A stretch of DNA of 17,119 nucleotides, taken from positions 1 through 17,119 of the forward strand of contig PGTJ01000017.1 of the NCBI GenBank assembly GCA_002794515.1, written 5' to 3'. Below, in pieces: positions 1 to 7,081 of this stretch; within the stretch, counting starts at the first letter, position 1, and the number at the start of each line of letters is the position of its first letter. Under the pieces are notes generated by a model. The model saw only the letters and a list, made by a program, of their open reading frames with translations, made no database searches and was not told the origin of the DNA. Both the position numbers and the translations under genes were made by a program. This DNA is from Phototrophicales bacterium (lineage in GTDB: Bacteria; Chloroflexota; Anaerolineae; Aggregatilineales; Phototrophicaceae).

Positions 1-870
1 AATCGCCATAGACCGATTGCGTGGATCATGCTCACGGTCGAGTTTTTTCAGGCGGATGGTCGTGCCATCGTGCATATCCACCGTGATAATCTCGCCCGCA
101 TCATATGCCGCCGACTCTTCTAATACGATTTCTTCTTTGCCTTCCACATATCCGGGCGAGACGACCTGAATTTCGTGCAAAGAAATCTGATGTTCCTTGC
201 CATAATCATAACTCTTGTTCGATTTGGGGTCATTATTGAAGGTGACACACGGGCTGATGATGTCTATGACGGCAATTCCTTGATGGCGCAAAGCGGCTTG
301 TAATAATGATTGCACTTGTTTTGAATCGCCAGAGAAGCTCCGCGCCACGAATGTTGCCCCAGCGATAATCGCTTCGAGGGCGAGGTCGATGGCGGGCAAA
401 TCATTACGCCCATAATATTTCAATTCTTGACCCTCATCGGCAGTGGCGGAGAATTGCCCTTTGGTCAAGCCATATACCCCATTATTTTCGATGATATACA
501 CAAAGGGGATGTTGCGCCGAATGGCATGTTTGAATTGCCCCATGCCGATGCTCCCCGTATCGCCATCACCACTGACGGCGACACATTTCATAGACGGATT
601 CGCCATGAGTGCACCTGTGACCACAGACGGCATCCGTCCATGTAAGGCATTAAACCCATGAGAACGCCCCAAAAAGTAAGCAGGGGTCTTGCTCGAACAA
701 CCAATCCCGCTCATTTTGATGATTTTATGTTGCTCGATGCCCATATCGAAGGCGGTGCTGATGATTTGGTTAGAAATCGAATCGTGACCACAACCTGGGC
801 AAAGGGTACTCGGTCTGCCCTTATAATCTTCGCGGGATAATCCAATTGAATTGACTTTACTTCTGCCCAT
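1..870 (-). CDS. korB: 2-oxoacid:ferredoxin oxidoreductase, beta subunit (TPP-binding), 3' end cut off by the window
   Basis: This is the thiamine-diphosphate half of a 2-oxoacid:ferredoxin oxidoreductase, which oxidatively decarboxylates a 2-oxoacid to acyl-CoA and reduces ferredoxin in the cytoplasm. The frame is open from the ATG at 870 to base 1 (290 codons, no stop), so the C-terminus lies outside the window. CPGCGH at residues 24-29, a third cysteine at 58 (GIGCSS) and a fourth at 208 (SPCVTFNN) match the 4Fe-4S ligands of KorB-type subunits. GDGD at 101-104 followed by ENN at 128-130 is the TPP/Mg motif. It starts 5 bases after the korA stop with GGAG about 11 bases upstream, so the two genes are co-transcribed. 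The KorB assignment (2-oxoglutarate rather than pyruvate) rests on resemblance to two-subunit Kor enzymes; the substrate is inferred. Confidence 0.9.
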   Translation of the reverse strand, partial: MGRSKVNSIGLSREDYKGRPSTLCPGCGHDSISNQIISTAFDMGIEQHKIIKMSGIGCSSKTPAYFLGRSHGFNALHGRMPSVVTGALMANPSMKCVAVSGDGDTGSIGMGQFKHAIRRNIPFVYIIENNGVYGLTKGQFSATADEGQELKYYGRNDLPAIDLALEAIIAGATFVARSFSGDSKQVQSLLQAALRHQGIAVIDIISPCVTFNNDPKSNKSYDYGKEHQISLHEIQVVSPGYVEGKEEIVLEESAAYDAGEIITVDMHDGTTIRLKKLDREHDPRNRSMAI

Positions 871-875
871 GATAG

Positions 876-2717
876 TTATTTCTCCAAAGCCATAATTTTA
901 TCGAACAGCCATTGCGCGGTCATCGGCAAACCATCGCCCAATGGCAATGATTTGAGGTGGGTTAGGTCTTGTGGATGGTCTAAACAAATGATTTGATACA
1001 ATTGACCATCAAAGTTATTTTCTGGGATATAGATGCGATCATGCGAATTGATGAAATCGGTCACAGACGAATCGAGTGGCAAGGCACGCACACGCAGGTA
1101 ATTGGTCTGGATATTGTGCGCCTTGAGCATATCTCGTGCTTCTTGGATAGCGGGGTCATTCGTGCCAAACGAGATGATGCCAACTTTCTTCGATGGGTCG
1201 ATATCGGCGATGGGTTTGGGCAAAAATCCGCGTACCGTTTGCAACTTTTTATGCAAACGTGCCATGTTGTTCACCCAGTCGTCACTGCGCTCGCTGTATG
1301 CCGCCATTTCGTTATGCCCTGTGCCACGCGCAAAATACGCCGCCATCGGATGATCGGTGCCGGGCAGGGTGCGATAGGTGATGCCATCACCATCGACATC
1401 CAGATAGCGCCCCCATTTGCCGTGTTGTTTGATGAACGCCTCTAATTGTTCAGCATTCAACACCTTACCCCGTTGAATCGGTTCATCAGGATATTGGAAC
1501 GGCTCGGACATCCAGTTATTCATACCCAAGTCGAGGTCGCTGATGACGAAAATGGGCATCTGCGCTTTATCGGCAATATCAAAGGCGCGCCAGCCAAATT
1601 CAAATGCCTCTTCGGGATTGGCGGGCAATAAGCAAATCTGGCGCGTATCGCCATGACCTAAGACATGGGTGAATAAAATATCCCCCTGACTGGTGCGAGT
1701 GGGCAAGCCCGTGCTGGGTCCCATACGGGTGATGTCCCAGATGACGCATGGGATTTCGGCATAATACGCCAAACCCGAAAATTCCGCCATGAGGCTGATG
1801 CCCGGTCCGCTGGTGGCGGTCATAGCGCGTGCGCCAGCGAATCCCGCACCCACAATCATGCCTGCGGCGGCGAGTTCGTCTTCGGCTTGCACTACGACCA
1901 TCGTCATTTTGCCTGTTTCGGGGTCTTTGCGGAGGTGTTGATAATCTAAAATACCATCTACAAGGCTGGTGGAGGGTGTGATCGGATACCATGCCACCAA
2001 ATTCACACCACCGAAAATCGAACCGAGCGCGCCCGCTTCGTTGCCTGTGATAAGGATTTTGCCTTTGGTCTGATTATCATACTCAAACCAGAACGGGTCT
2101 TGTTTGGTCAGGTTATCTTTGGCATATTCATACGCCAACTTTACCGCTTCAAAATTGAGCTTGGCGGGTTTCTCTTTGCCATTAAAATTGTCGAGCAATG
2201 CCTTCCAAATTTCATCTAGTGGAATATTGAACAAATAAGCGACTACACCGACATAAGTCATATTCTCCACCCGTTTGGCGAGTTCACTGCTCACTTCTAC
2301 CTTTTTCATGATGTCTTTGACAGGCACTTCGTACCAGATAATATCGTCACGGGTGTGTCCCCATTTCCAATCGGCGGGGATGATGCACACTCCCCCACTG
2401 GGCAAATTGGCGATGTCTTCTGCCGCCGTATCTTGATTATACGTCACGGCGATGTCGGTCACGGCGCGTCTGGCAGTATATCCGTCTTTGCTGGCGCGTA
2501 TCGTGTACCATGTGGGTAGCCCTTTAATATTAGATGGAAAAAGGTTTTTACCATTAACTGGTATACCCATATTAAAAAGAGATTTCACTAAAACATTATT
2601 TGAGGTTTGGCTACCAGACCCATTTTTTGTCGCCACCATAAACGCAAAATCATTGATAATTTTGCCGTTGGCATCTTTCATTTGTGTTACCGTCTTGGGG
2701 ATTGCTTCAAGCACCAT
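876..2717 (-). CDS. korA: 2-oxoacid:acceptor oxidoreductase, fused gamma-alpha subunit
   Basis: This is the partner subunit of korB, 613 residues from the start chosen here. The N-terminal part (about 20-200) is the gamma domain, with a glycine-rich motif around 33-37 (GSGSQ). The alpha (pyrimidine-binding) domain begins near 220, with YPITPST at 244-250, the TSGPG motif at 302-306 and GLPTRTSQGD at 337-346, a signature of Kor-type alpha subunits. A longer frame begins with TTG at 2807, but that codon lies in the spacer of a strong promoter (-35 at 2821-2816, -10 at 2799-2794) and has no ribosome site. The ATG at 2717 is the first ATG in frame and has GAGG 5 bases upstream. 2-Oxoglutarate as substrate is likely but not proven; related enzymes act on other 2-oxoacids. 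Confidence 0.9.
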   Translation of the reverse strand: MVLEAIPKTVTQMKDANGKIINDFAFMVATKNGSGSQTSNNVLVKSLFNMGIPVNGKNLFPSNIKGLPTWYTIRASKDGYTARRAVTDIAVTYNQDTAAEDIANLPSGGVCIIPADWKWGHTRDDIIWYEVPVKDIMKKVEVSSELAKRVENMTYVGVVAYLFNIPLDEIWKALLDNFNGKEKPAKLNFEAVKLAYEYAKDNLTKQDPFWFEYDNQTKGKILITGNEAGALGSIFGGVNLVAWYPITPSTSLVDGILDYQHLRKDPETGKMTMVVVQAEDELAAAGMIVGAGFAGARAMTATSGPGISLMAEFSGLAYYAEIPCVIWDITRMGPSTGLPTRTSQGDILFTHVLGHGDTRQICLLPANPEEAFEFGWRAFDIADKAQMPIFVISDLDLGMNNWMSEPFQYPDEPIQRGKVLNAEQLEAFIKQHGKWGRYLDVDGDGITYRTLPGTDHPMAAYFARGTGHNEMAAYSERSDDWVNNMARLHKKLQTVRGFLPKPIADIDPSKKVGIISFGTNDPAIQEARDMLKAHNIQTNYLRVRALPLDSSVTDFINSHDRIYIPENNFDGQLYQIICLDHPQDLTHLKSLPLGDGLPMTAQWLFDKIMALEK

Positions 2718-2722
2718 GCTTT

Positions 2723-2726
2723 CCTC
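2723..2726 (-). promoter_or_regulatory. korA: Ribosome binding site deciding the korA start
   Basis: GAGG on the minus strand lies 5 bases before the ATG at 2717. It supports this start over the TTG at 2807. It directly abuts the palindrome at 2727-2740, so folding of that dyad in RNA could affect access to the site. Confidence 0.7.
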
Positions 2727-2740
2727 GCGCAATATTGCGC
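2727..2740. repeat. Perfect 14-base palindrome in the korA leader
   Basis: GCGCAATATTGCGC reads the same on both strands. It sits in the predicted korA 5' untranslated region, about 47-60 bases after the expected transcription start and immediately next to the ribosome binding site. It could be an operator for a dimeric regulator acting as a roadblock, or a small RNA hairpin. The regulator is unknown; the sequence does not match the Rex consensus as I know it. Confidence 0.5.
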
Positions 2741-2793
2741 TAACCTTTCTATAAAATATGTCACTATGAGACCGTGTTAAGGCATCTCTTTCA

Positions 2794-2821
2794 ATTATAA
2801 TCCACAAAAAGAAGGTGACAA
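2794..2821 (-). promoter_or_regulatory. Sigma-70-type promoter for korAB
   Basis: On the minus strand, -35 TTGTCA (2821-2816, 5 of 6 consensus bases) and -10 TATAAT (2799-2794, perfect) are separated by 16 bases. The -35 box begins 3 bases after the stop codon of the deoxynucleoside kinase gene. korAB therefore probably has its own promoter, and read-through from the upstream operon remains possible because no terminator is visible. The expected transcription start is near 2787, giving a leader of about 70 bases. Confidence 0.75.
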
Positions 2822-2824
2822 TAG

Positions 2825-3448
2825 TTAGCCCAAAATGGTGGTGATTTCATTCACAATATTCCGAAAATCTTTCGGATTATTGACAAAATCAACAATATCC
2901 ATCTGTATACGCAACACGGGCGAAGCTGTCCATCGGTCTATCCATGCATCATAAAGCAAATTCAGACCATCGATATAATCGCGCCCGATATTTTTTTCGT
3001 AATCACGCCCACGCCCTTTGATGAGCGCCATGAGCGTTTCAACCGTTGCTTGCAGATAAATCACCAGTGTTGGCGCGGGCAAGAAGGCACTAATCGATTC
3101 GTATAATCGCCGATAGGTGCGATAATCGCGTTCTGGCATTTTGCCCTGTAGGTATAAATTTTGGGCGAAGACCTCTGCATCTTCATACACCGTACGGTCT
3201 TGGACGACATGCCCAGCAAAATCGACCAATTGGCGATGATGTTCGAGGCGTTTGCTCAAAAAAAAGACTTGCGAATGAAAACTCCAGCGTGGCATATCGG
3301 CATAAAAATCGGGCAGATAGGGATTATCGGCATTGGCTTCGTAGAACGGTTGCCAACCAAAATGCGCCGCTAACATGCGCGTCAGGGTGGATTTACCCGC
3401 GCCAATATTACCCGCAATGGCGATGAAATGATGTTTATGGGTTGTCAT
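2825..3448 (-). CDS. Deoxynucleoside kinase (dCK/dGK family)
   Basis: This cytoplasmic salvage enzyme transfers phosphate from ATP to a deoxynucleoside. At 207 residues it is typical for bacterial dAdo/dCyd or dGuo kinases. The P-loop GNIGAGKST is at 13-21. QDRTVYEDAEVFA at 83-95 carries the DR pair of the family. RGRDYE at 146-151 is the arginine-rich lid. It follows the Ig-like membrane protein gene by 3 bases and is the last gene of the run that starts with Hsp70; only a weak AGG lies upstream, so translation may depend on coupling. The preferred base (A, C or G) cannot be read reliably. No function linking it to its upstream neighbours is apparent. Confidence 0.88.
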   Translation of the reverse strand: MTTHKHHFIAIAGNIGAGKSTLTRMLAAHFGWQPFYEANADNPYLPDFYADMPRWSFHSQVFFLSKRLEHHRQLVDFAGHVVQDRTVYEDAEVFAQNLYLQGKMPERDYRTYRRLYESISAFLPAPTLVIYLQATVETLMALIKGRGRDYEKNIGRDYIDGLNLLYDAWIDRWTASPVLRIQMDIVDFVNNPKDFRNIVNEITTILG

Positions 3449-3451
3449 GCT

Positions 3452-4222
3452 CTAGCCTGCAACTTGTGTGATGACCAATGTTACACGACTAAAAATGGGA
3501 TTGGGGTCGGTGGATGGGGTGAAATATGCCGTCAGGACGACAGACCCACTCAATCCATCAAGTGGTAAATCGGTTTGCCATATCACATCATCCACACCAT
3601 ACGGATTTTGGATAGTCACATCGTGGATGATGGTGGTATTATCTGCGCCTTGCAACACCAACTGGATGGTATCATTGCGGATGCCAGAAACACGCCCACG
3701 CACCAGAATCGTATCACCACCGACTTGCTCACCATCAGACGGGGTGATGATGCTCCCAAATATGCCCGATGGGCGCATGGCACTATCGGCAAAGAATACG
3801 GGGATGCTGGCACGCACGACAGATGGATCTATAGCAGAGACGATTTGTACCATCACCTCCCCTATCACCTGTGGGCGGGGCATTTCGATGGTGAATGCGC
3901 CCAACTGGGTGATGATAGGCGCTTGTGCGAGGATGGTATCATCAATATCAACAAGACGGGCGATAAGGCGTTGTGGCATATGACGAATATCGCCCGTCAC
4001 CCGTATCAATTCAGCGTATAATGTATCGCCCGCGACAGGGGACGTGATGATGATTTCCCCTGCGGTTGGTGGGGATGTCGGTGTGGGACGTAAAAAACCC
4101 TCCGCATCGGGTATCATCAAACTGAGTTGTGACCAAATCGCCAAGCCCGTCAACATCAGAGCGGTGATGCCTATCACCGCCCCAATAACACGATTTCGAT
4201 TGGTATATTTGGGCAATGTCAT
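3452..4222 (-). CDS. Membrane-anchored protein with two Ig-like (Gmad2-like) repeats
   Basis: This 256-residue protein has a short basic N-terminus and one hydrophobic segment at about 11-31, followed by a proline/threonine-rich linker (45-53). This predicts a single-pass protein with an extracytoplasmic C-terminal part. Two similar beta-rich units follow, opening with ITSPVAGDTL (59-68) and IITPSDGEQV (158-167). Each has the P..G..(L/V) then (I/V).V.G pattern seen in Gmad2 and other bacterial Ig-like domains. No catalytic motif is visible. Its ATG overlaps the stop of the HEAT-repeat gene (ATGA at 4222-4219) and no separate ribosome site is seen, so translation is probably coupled. The role is unknown; adhesion, scaffolding or ligand binding are guesses. 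The Gmad2 label is by pattern only. Confidence 0.75.
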   Translation of the reverse strand: MTLPKYTNRNRVIGAVIGITALMLTGLAIWSQLSLMIPDAEGFLRPTPTSPPTAGEIIITSPVAGDTLYAELIRVTGDIRHMPQRLIARLVDIDDTILAQAPIITQLGAFTIEMPRPQVIGEVMVQIVSAIDPSVVRASIPVFFADSAMRPSGIFGSIITPSDGEQVGGDTILVRGRVSGIRNDTIQLVLQGADNTTIIHDVTIQNPYGVDDVIWQTDLPLDGLSGSVVLTAYFTPSTDPNPIFSRVTLVITQVAG

Positions 4223-5352
4223 TTTGGGGTAGCTATCGCCTCTTTTTTATCTGCCACAACGGTATCTGCCGCCATTTTGACGATGGGGTCGGTGCTTTTG
4301 AGTGCTTGCTCCAAAATATCCGCCGCCACTTTTTGGGCATCGGCATCTGCGCCTGTATCGGCGACCATCAAACTATTAGATATGCGGACGATCTCGGCTT
4401 TGACCGCGCTATCTGTTTCGATATTCCACGTTTTACGCAAAACAACTGGTGTGCGCGGATGACGCATCCATGCGAGGGGCCAAATACAAGCGAGGCGCAC
4501 CTCTGGCATTTCATCGAGCAATGCCGTTTCGAGCGCGTCAATCATCATATCTGCCGATTTGCTCTTGCCGACATCAATTTTTAGATAATTGGTGGCATGA
4601 AAAAATCCCTTTAGCACCTGTTGTAACGTGACACCATGTGTACGCCCGATGATGCCCGATAACTCTTGTAACCACGACTCGCCTGCTAGTTCCAACAAAC
4701 TGAGGACAGCCGCATATTTGACATCGGGTTCGGGGTCGTTCATGGCATTCCGCACAACGGGCATGGCTTCAGGTGTGTCATTCGCCCCTAATGCTTCGAG
4801 TGCCTTAATGCGAACATCAGGATCTTTCGCCTGTAGAACAACTTCTAATACTGGCACAGCCGCCGAATCTTGACAATCGCGCAAGCCCCAAGCGGCGGCT
4901 TCGCGCACACTATCATCCTCATTTTTGAGGACTTCAATCATCAACTGATAGGCGTTATATTCACGCAAGTCGCATAAGGCATAAATCGCGGCTTCGCGCA
5001 CCCGATAATCGCTATCTTTGAGCGCCATACGGATGAGCGGTTCGGCGGCAAACCACGAAAAGCCATATAAATGGCGTGCCACACTCGCCCGCGATGGTGC
5101 TTCCCCTTTTTTGAGCGTGTCTTCGATAATCAAGCGCGAGTCTCGATCGCCTCGCCGAGAGAGCATCTTGGCGGCATTAAAGCGCACAAAAAATTCATCA
5201 CTCATCACCGCCGCGGCGAGCGCGTCTAATGACACCGCTTCTGGCGGGAGCATATTGAGCATGGTGGCAAAACGACGTAACGATAAACGGCGTTCCCCTT
5301 TTTTGACATATCCACTGGCTAATCGTGGTTCACGTCCTGTTATGGTGGTCAT
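4219..5352 (-). CDS. HEAT-repeat protein
   Basis: This 377-residue soluble protein consists of repeated helical pairs. Clear HEAT/PBS-lyase-type units recur at roughly 41-70, 102-130, 133-160, 164-190, 195-224 and 267-297, with the typical D.(D/E).VR..A...L spacing (for example DSDYRVREAAIYAL at 113-126 and DDSVREAAAWGL at 146-157). There is no signal peptide or membrane segment. Such proteins are usually docking platforms; a few are phycobilin lyases, but nothing here suggests pigments. It lies 26 bases downstream of the Hsp70 gene and overlaps the next gene by ATGA. The start at 5352 has AAAGGA about 12 bases upstream, a long spacing. A role as adaptor for the neighbouring Hsp70 is inferred from position alone. 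Confidence 0.85.
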   Translation of the reverse strand: MTTITGREPRLASGYVKKGERRLSLRRFATMLNMLPPEAVSLDALAAAVMSDEFFVRFNAAKMLSRRGDRDSRLIIEDTLKKGEAPSRASVARHLYGFSWFAAEPLIRMALKDSDYRVREAAIYALCDLREYNAYQLMIEVLKNEDDSVREAAAWGLRDCQDSAAVPVLEVVLQAKDPDVRIKALEALGANDTPEAMPVVRNAMNDPEPDVKYAAVLSLLELAGESWLQELSGIIGRTHGVTLQQVLKGFFHATNYLKIDVGKSKSADMMIDALETALLDEMPEVRLACIWPLAWMRHPRTPVVLRKTWNIETDSAVKAEIVRISNSLMVADTGADADAQKVAADILEQALKSTDPIVKMAADTVVADKKEAIATPK

Positions 5353-5378
5353 GAATTTATTTCATCCTTTCTGATATA

Positions 5379-6983
5379 TCAGCGTAATGTCACAAGGGGG
5401 ACATCTTTGAGCAATGTCACGCCTGTTTGTAAATCGTTCACCGTCACACGCAGTTGACGGCGGTCATCTATCGAAAATTCTGCCCGCAAGCGATCTTCAC
5501 CCACTTTGCCGGGCGGATCGAGTTTGGCGAGGGCTTTAATCGCCTCGGCGCTATTCAAAGGGATAATCTGCTGTTCAGATTGCGAGGCTTGCGCCACGAA
5601 TACCGCCTGACCATCTTCATACTTGACCTCGACCATCGCCACCGCATCGGTATCAATCTCGCCGATGACGAATTCAATCTCGGTCTGACCATCTTTCGAT
5701 GCGCCCAACACCACCTCTACGGGATTATCGGTGGGATAGCGACTGCCCATCGGGATGATTTCATCGTATTCGTGCTTGCCCTCTTCGGTCAGATAGCGCA
5801 AACCATAACTGTGGATGAGATAATCTTCCAGACCATATCCCGCCGCCACTTGCAACGCGCCTTCTGCCACGGCGGTGAAGGGTTTATCTGCCCGTACCGC
5901 CATGTTGGTGAAATACTGCCCCAATGTCGCTTGGACAGACGGCATGAGCGATGTGCCACCAACCAACAACACATAATGAATATCTTCTTTGAAGATACCC
6001 CGTTGGCGGGCGATGTGCATCACTTTATCAACCACACGACGCAAAGCGGTATAAAATCCGTTCGCCTCTAAAAGTGCCTCTAATTCTTCGCGGGTGATGG
6101 TGATGGCATATTGGCGGTCTTGTGCCGAAAATTCAATTTTGACCGATGTATCGGTCGAGAGGGCGATTTTAGCATGTTCGCAACGGGTGAGCAATCGGGC
6201 ATATTCGACACCCAATTGTTCAGCGGTAAGATTTGCCCGTTTGAGGACTTCTGCCAATAACCATTGGTCAATATCACTTCCGCCGATGATGCGTCCCGCT
6301 TTGGCGATGACCTTGGCGGTGTGTTGCCCCGCCTTGCCACTGCCGACCAGTCGTTTGAGTACGCCACCCGTCTTTTCACGATTTTCGGGCAATTGTACCA
6401 GCGACAAATCCAGCGTCCCACCACCAAAATCGAATACCAGCACCACCGCGCCCGGTTTGGTGACGGCATAACCCAACGCCGCGGCGGTAGATTCATCGAC
6501 CACACGAATTTTATCTAGCAATGCCACTTCATCAATGACGCTATTCAGCCACGCCAGATACCCTTCAAATGAGGCGACAGGCGCAGTAAGGACGAGCTGG
6601 TCAATGTCCTCATTTTTATATGGTAAGCGTTCTAATAAATGCTTGACGAATGCCCGTCCAGCATCTTTATCTGACCACTCGACACCATCTATTTTACGTG
6701 GTTCTGGCGCGGGTGTGGTGACGATGCCACGCTTAAAATTACGAAACAGGCGATTGTCTTGTTTGCTATCATACCCATCTTGGCGAACTTTCACACCACA
6801 GGTAATCGTACCTGCTTTGCCATCATTAACATATAGTAATGACGGCACAACGGGTGGCAGGTGCTTATCAGATGTATCACTTAATCCGTCTATCTCGACA
6901 ACTACCGAGTCGTCTTTTTCTTCATCCCAACGGGCGATAACGCTATTGGTCGTGCCAAAATCGATGCCTAACTTATGCCCCAT
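5379..6983 (-). CDS. Hsp70-family protein without the C-terminal lid
   Basis: This 534-residue actin-fold ATPase is related to DnaK. Phosphate-1 GIDFGTTNS is at 6-14. The region matching DnaK K70 is RNFKRG (81-86), and the DnaK E171 equivalent is E164 in DESTAAALGY. Phosphate-2 is DFGGGTLDLS at 185-194, and the adenosine motif is VLLVGGTSLMPS at 338-349. All expected catalytic residues are present, so ATPase activity is likely. After about 385 the usual hydrophobic linker (DVLLLDV-like) is missing and is replaced by a divergent stretch. A short beta-rich substrate-domain-like part follows, and the protein ends with no helical lid; DnaK is about 100 residues longer. It is therefore not the housekeeping DnaK. 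A good ribosome site (GAGAGG, 5 bases before ATG) is present. It heads an operon with the HEAT-repeat gene. Confidence 0.9.
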   Translation of the reverse strand: MGHKLGIDFGTTNSVIARWDEEKDDSVVVEIDGLSDTSDKHLPPVVPSLLYVNDGKAGTITCGVKVRQDGYDSKQDNRLFRNFKRGIVTTPAPEPRKIDGVEWSDKDAGRAFVKHLLERLPYKNEDIDQLVLTAPVASFEGYLAWLNSVIDEVALLDKIRVVDESTAAALGYAVTKPGAVVLVFDFGGGTLDLSLVQLPENREKTGGVLKRLVGSGKAGQHTAKVIAKAGRIIGGSDIDQWLLAEVLKRANLTAEQLGVEYARLLTRCEHAKIALSTDTSVKIEFSAQDRQYAITITREELEALLEANGFYTALRRVVDKVMHIARQRGIFKEDIHYVLLVGGTSLMPSVQATLGQYFTNMAVRADKPFTAVAEGALQVAAGYGLEDYLIHSYGLRYLTEEGKHEYDEIIPMGSRYPTDNPVEVVLGASKDGQTEIEFVIGEIDTDAVAMVEVKYEDGQAVFVAQASQSEQQIIPLNSAEAIKALAKLDPPGKVGEDRLRAEFSIDDRRQLRVTVNDLQTGVTLLKDVPLVTLR

Positions 6984-7036
6984 AAGTCCCTCTCAGATAA
7001 TCAAATATCAAACCATATCATAACACAACACCAATA

Positions 7037-7066
7037 ATTGTAGGCTAATTTAGCATTTTTGACCAA
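7037..7066 (-). promoter_or_regulatory. Candidate promoter for the Hsp70 operon
   Basis: In the 98-base gap before Hsp70, minus-strand TTGGTC (7066-7061) and TACAAT (7042-7037) are 18 bases apart, giving a start near 7030 and a leader of about 47 bases. The spacer contains the small dyad GCTAA-T-TTAGC (7044-7054). No CIRCE element (the HrcA operator) is present. The -35 box is weak, so this is tentative. Confidence 0.45.
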
Positions 7067-7081
7067 TAAGAAAATTTTTAT

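Noticed and set aside
2718..2807. The 30-codon N-terminal extension of korA starting at TTG 2807
   Set aside because: The codon lies inside the promoter spacer and has no ribosome site; the ATG at 2717 has one.
3468..3983. A 171-codon frame antisense to the Ig-like membrane protein
   Set aside because: Composition is unlike a real protein and the opposite strand has an ATGA-coupled gene with a membrane segment and repeats.
4219..5352. Phycobilin lyase, because of PBS-type HEAT repeats
   Set aside because: The repeats are generic and no phycobiliprotein gene is present.
5454..6071. A 205-codon frame antisense to the Hsp70 gene
   Set aside because: It is fully covered by a protein with clear Hsp70 motifs; the antisense translation shows no domain.
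5379..6983. Housekeeping DnaK
   Set aside because: The normal linker and helical lid are missing and no grpE or dnaJ is adjacent.
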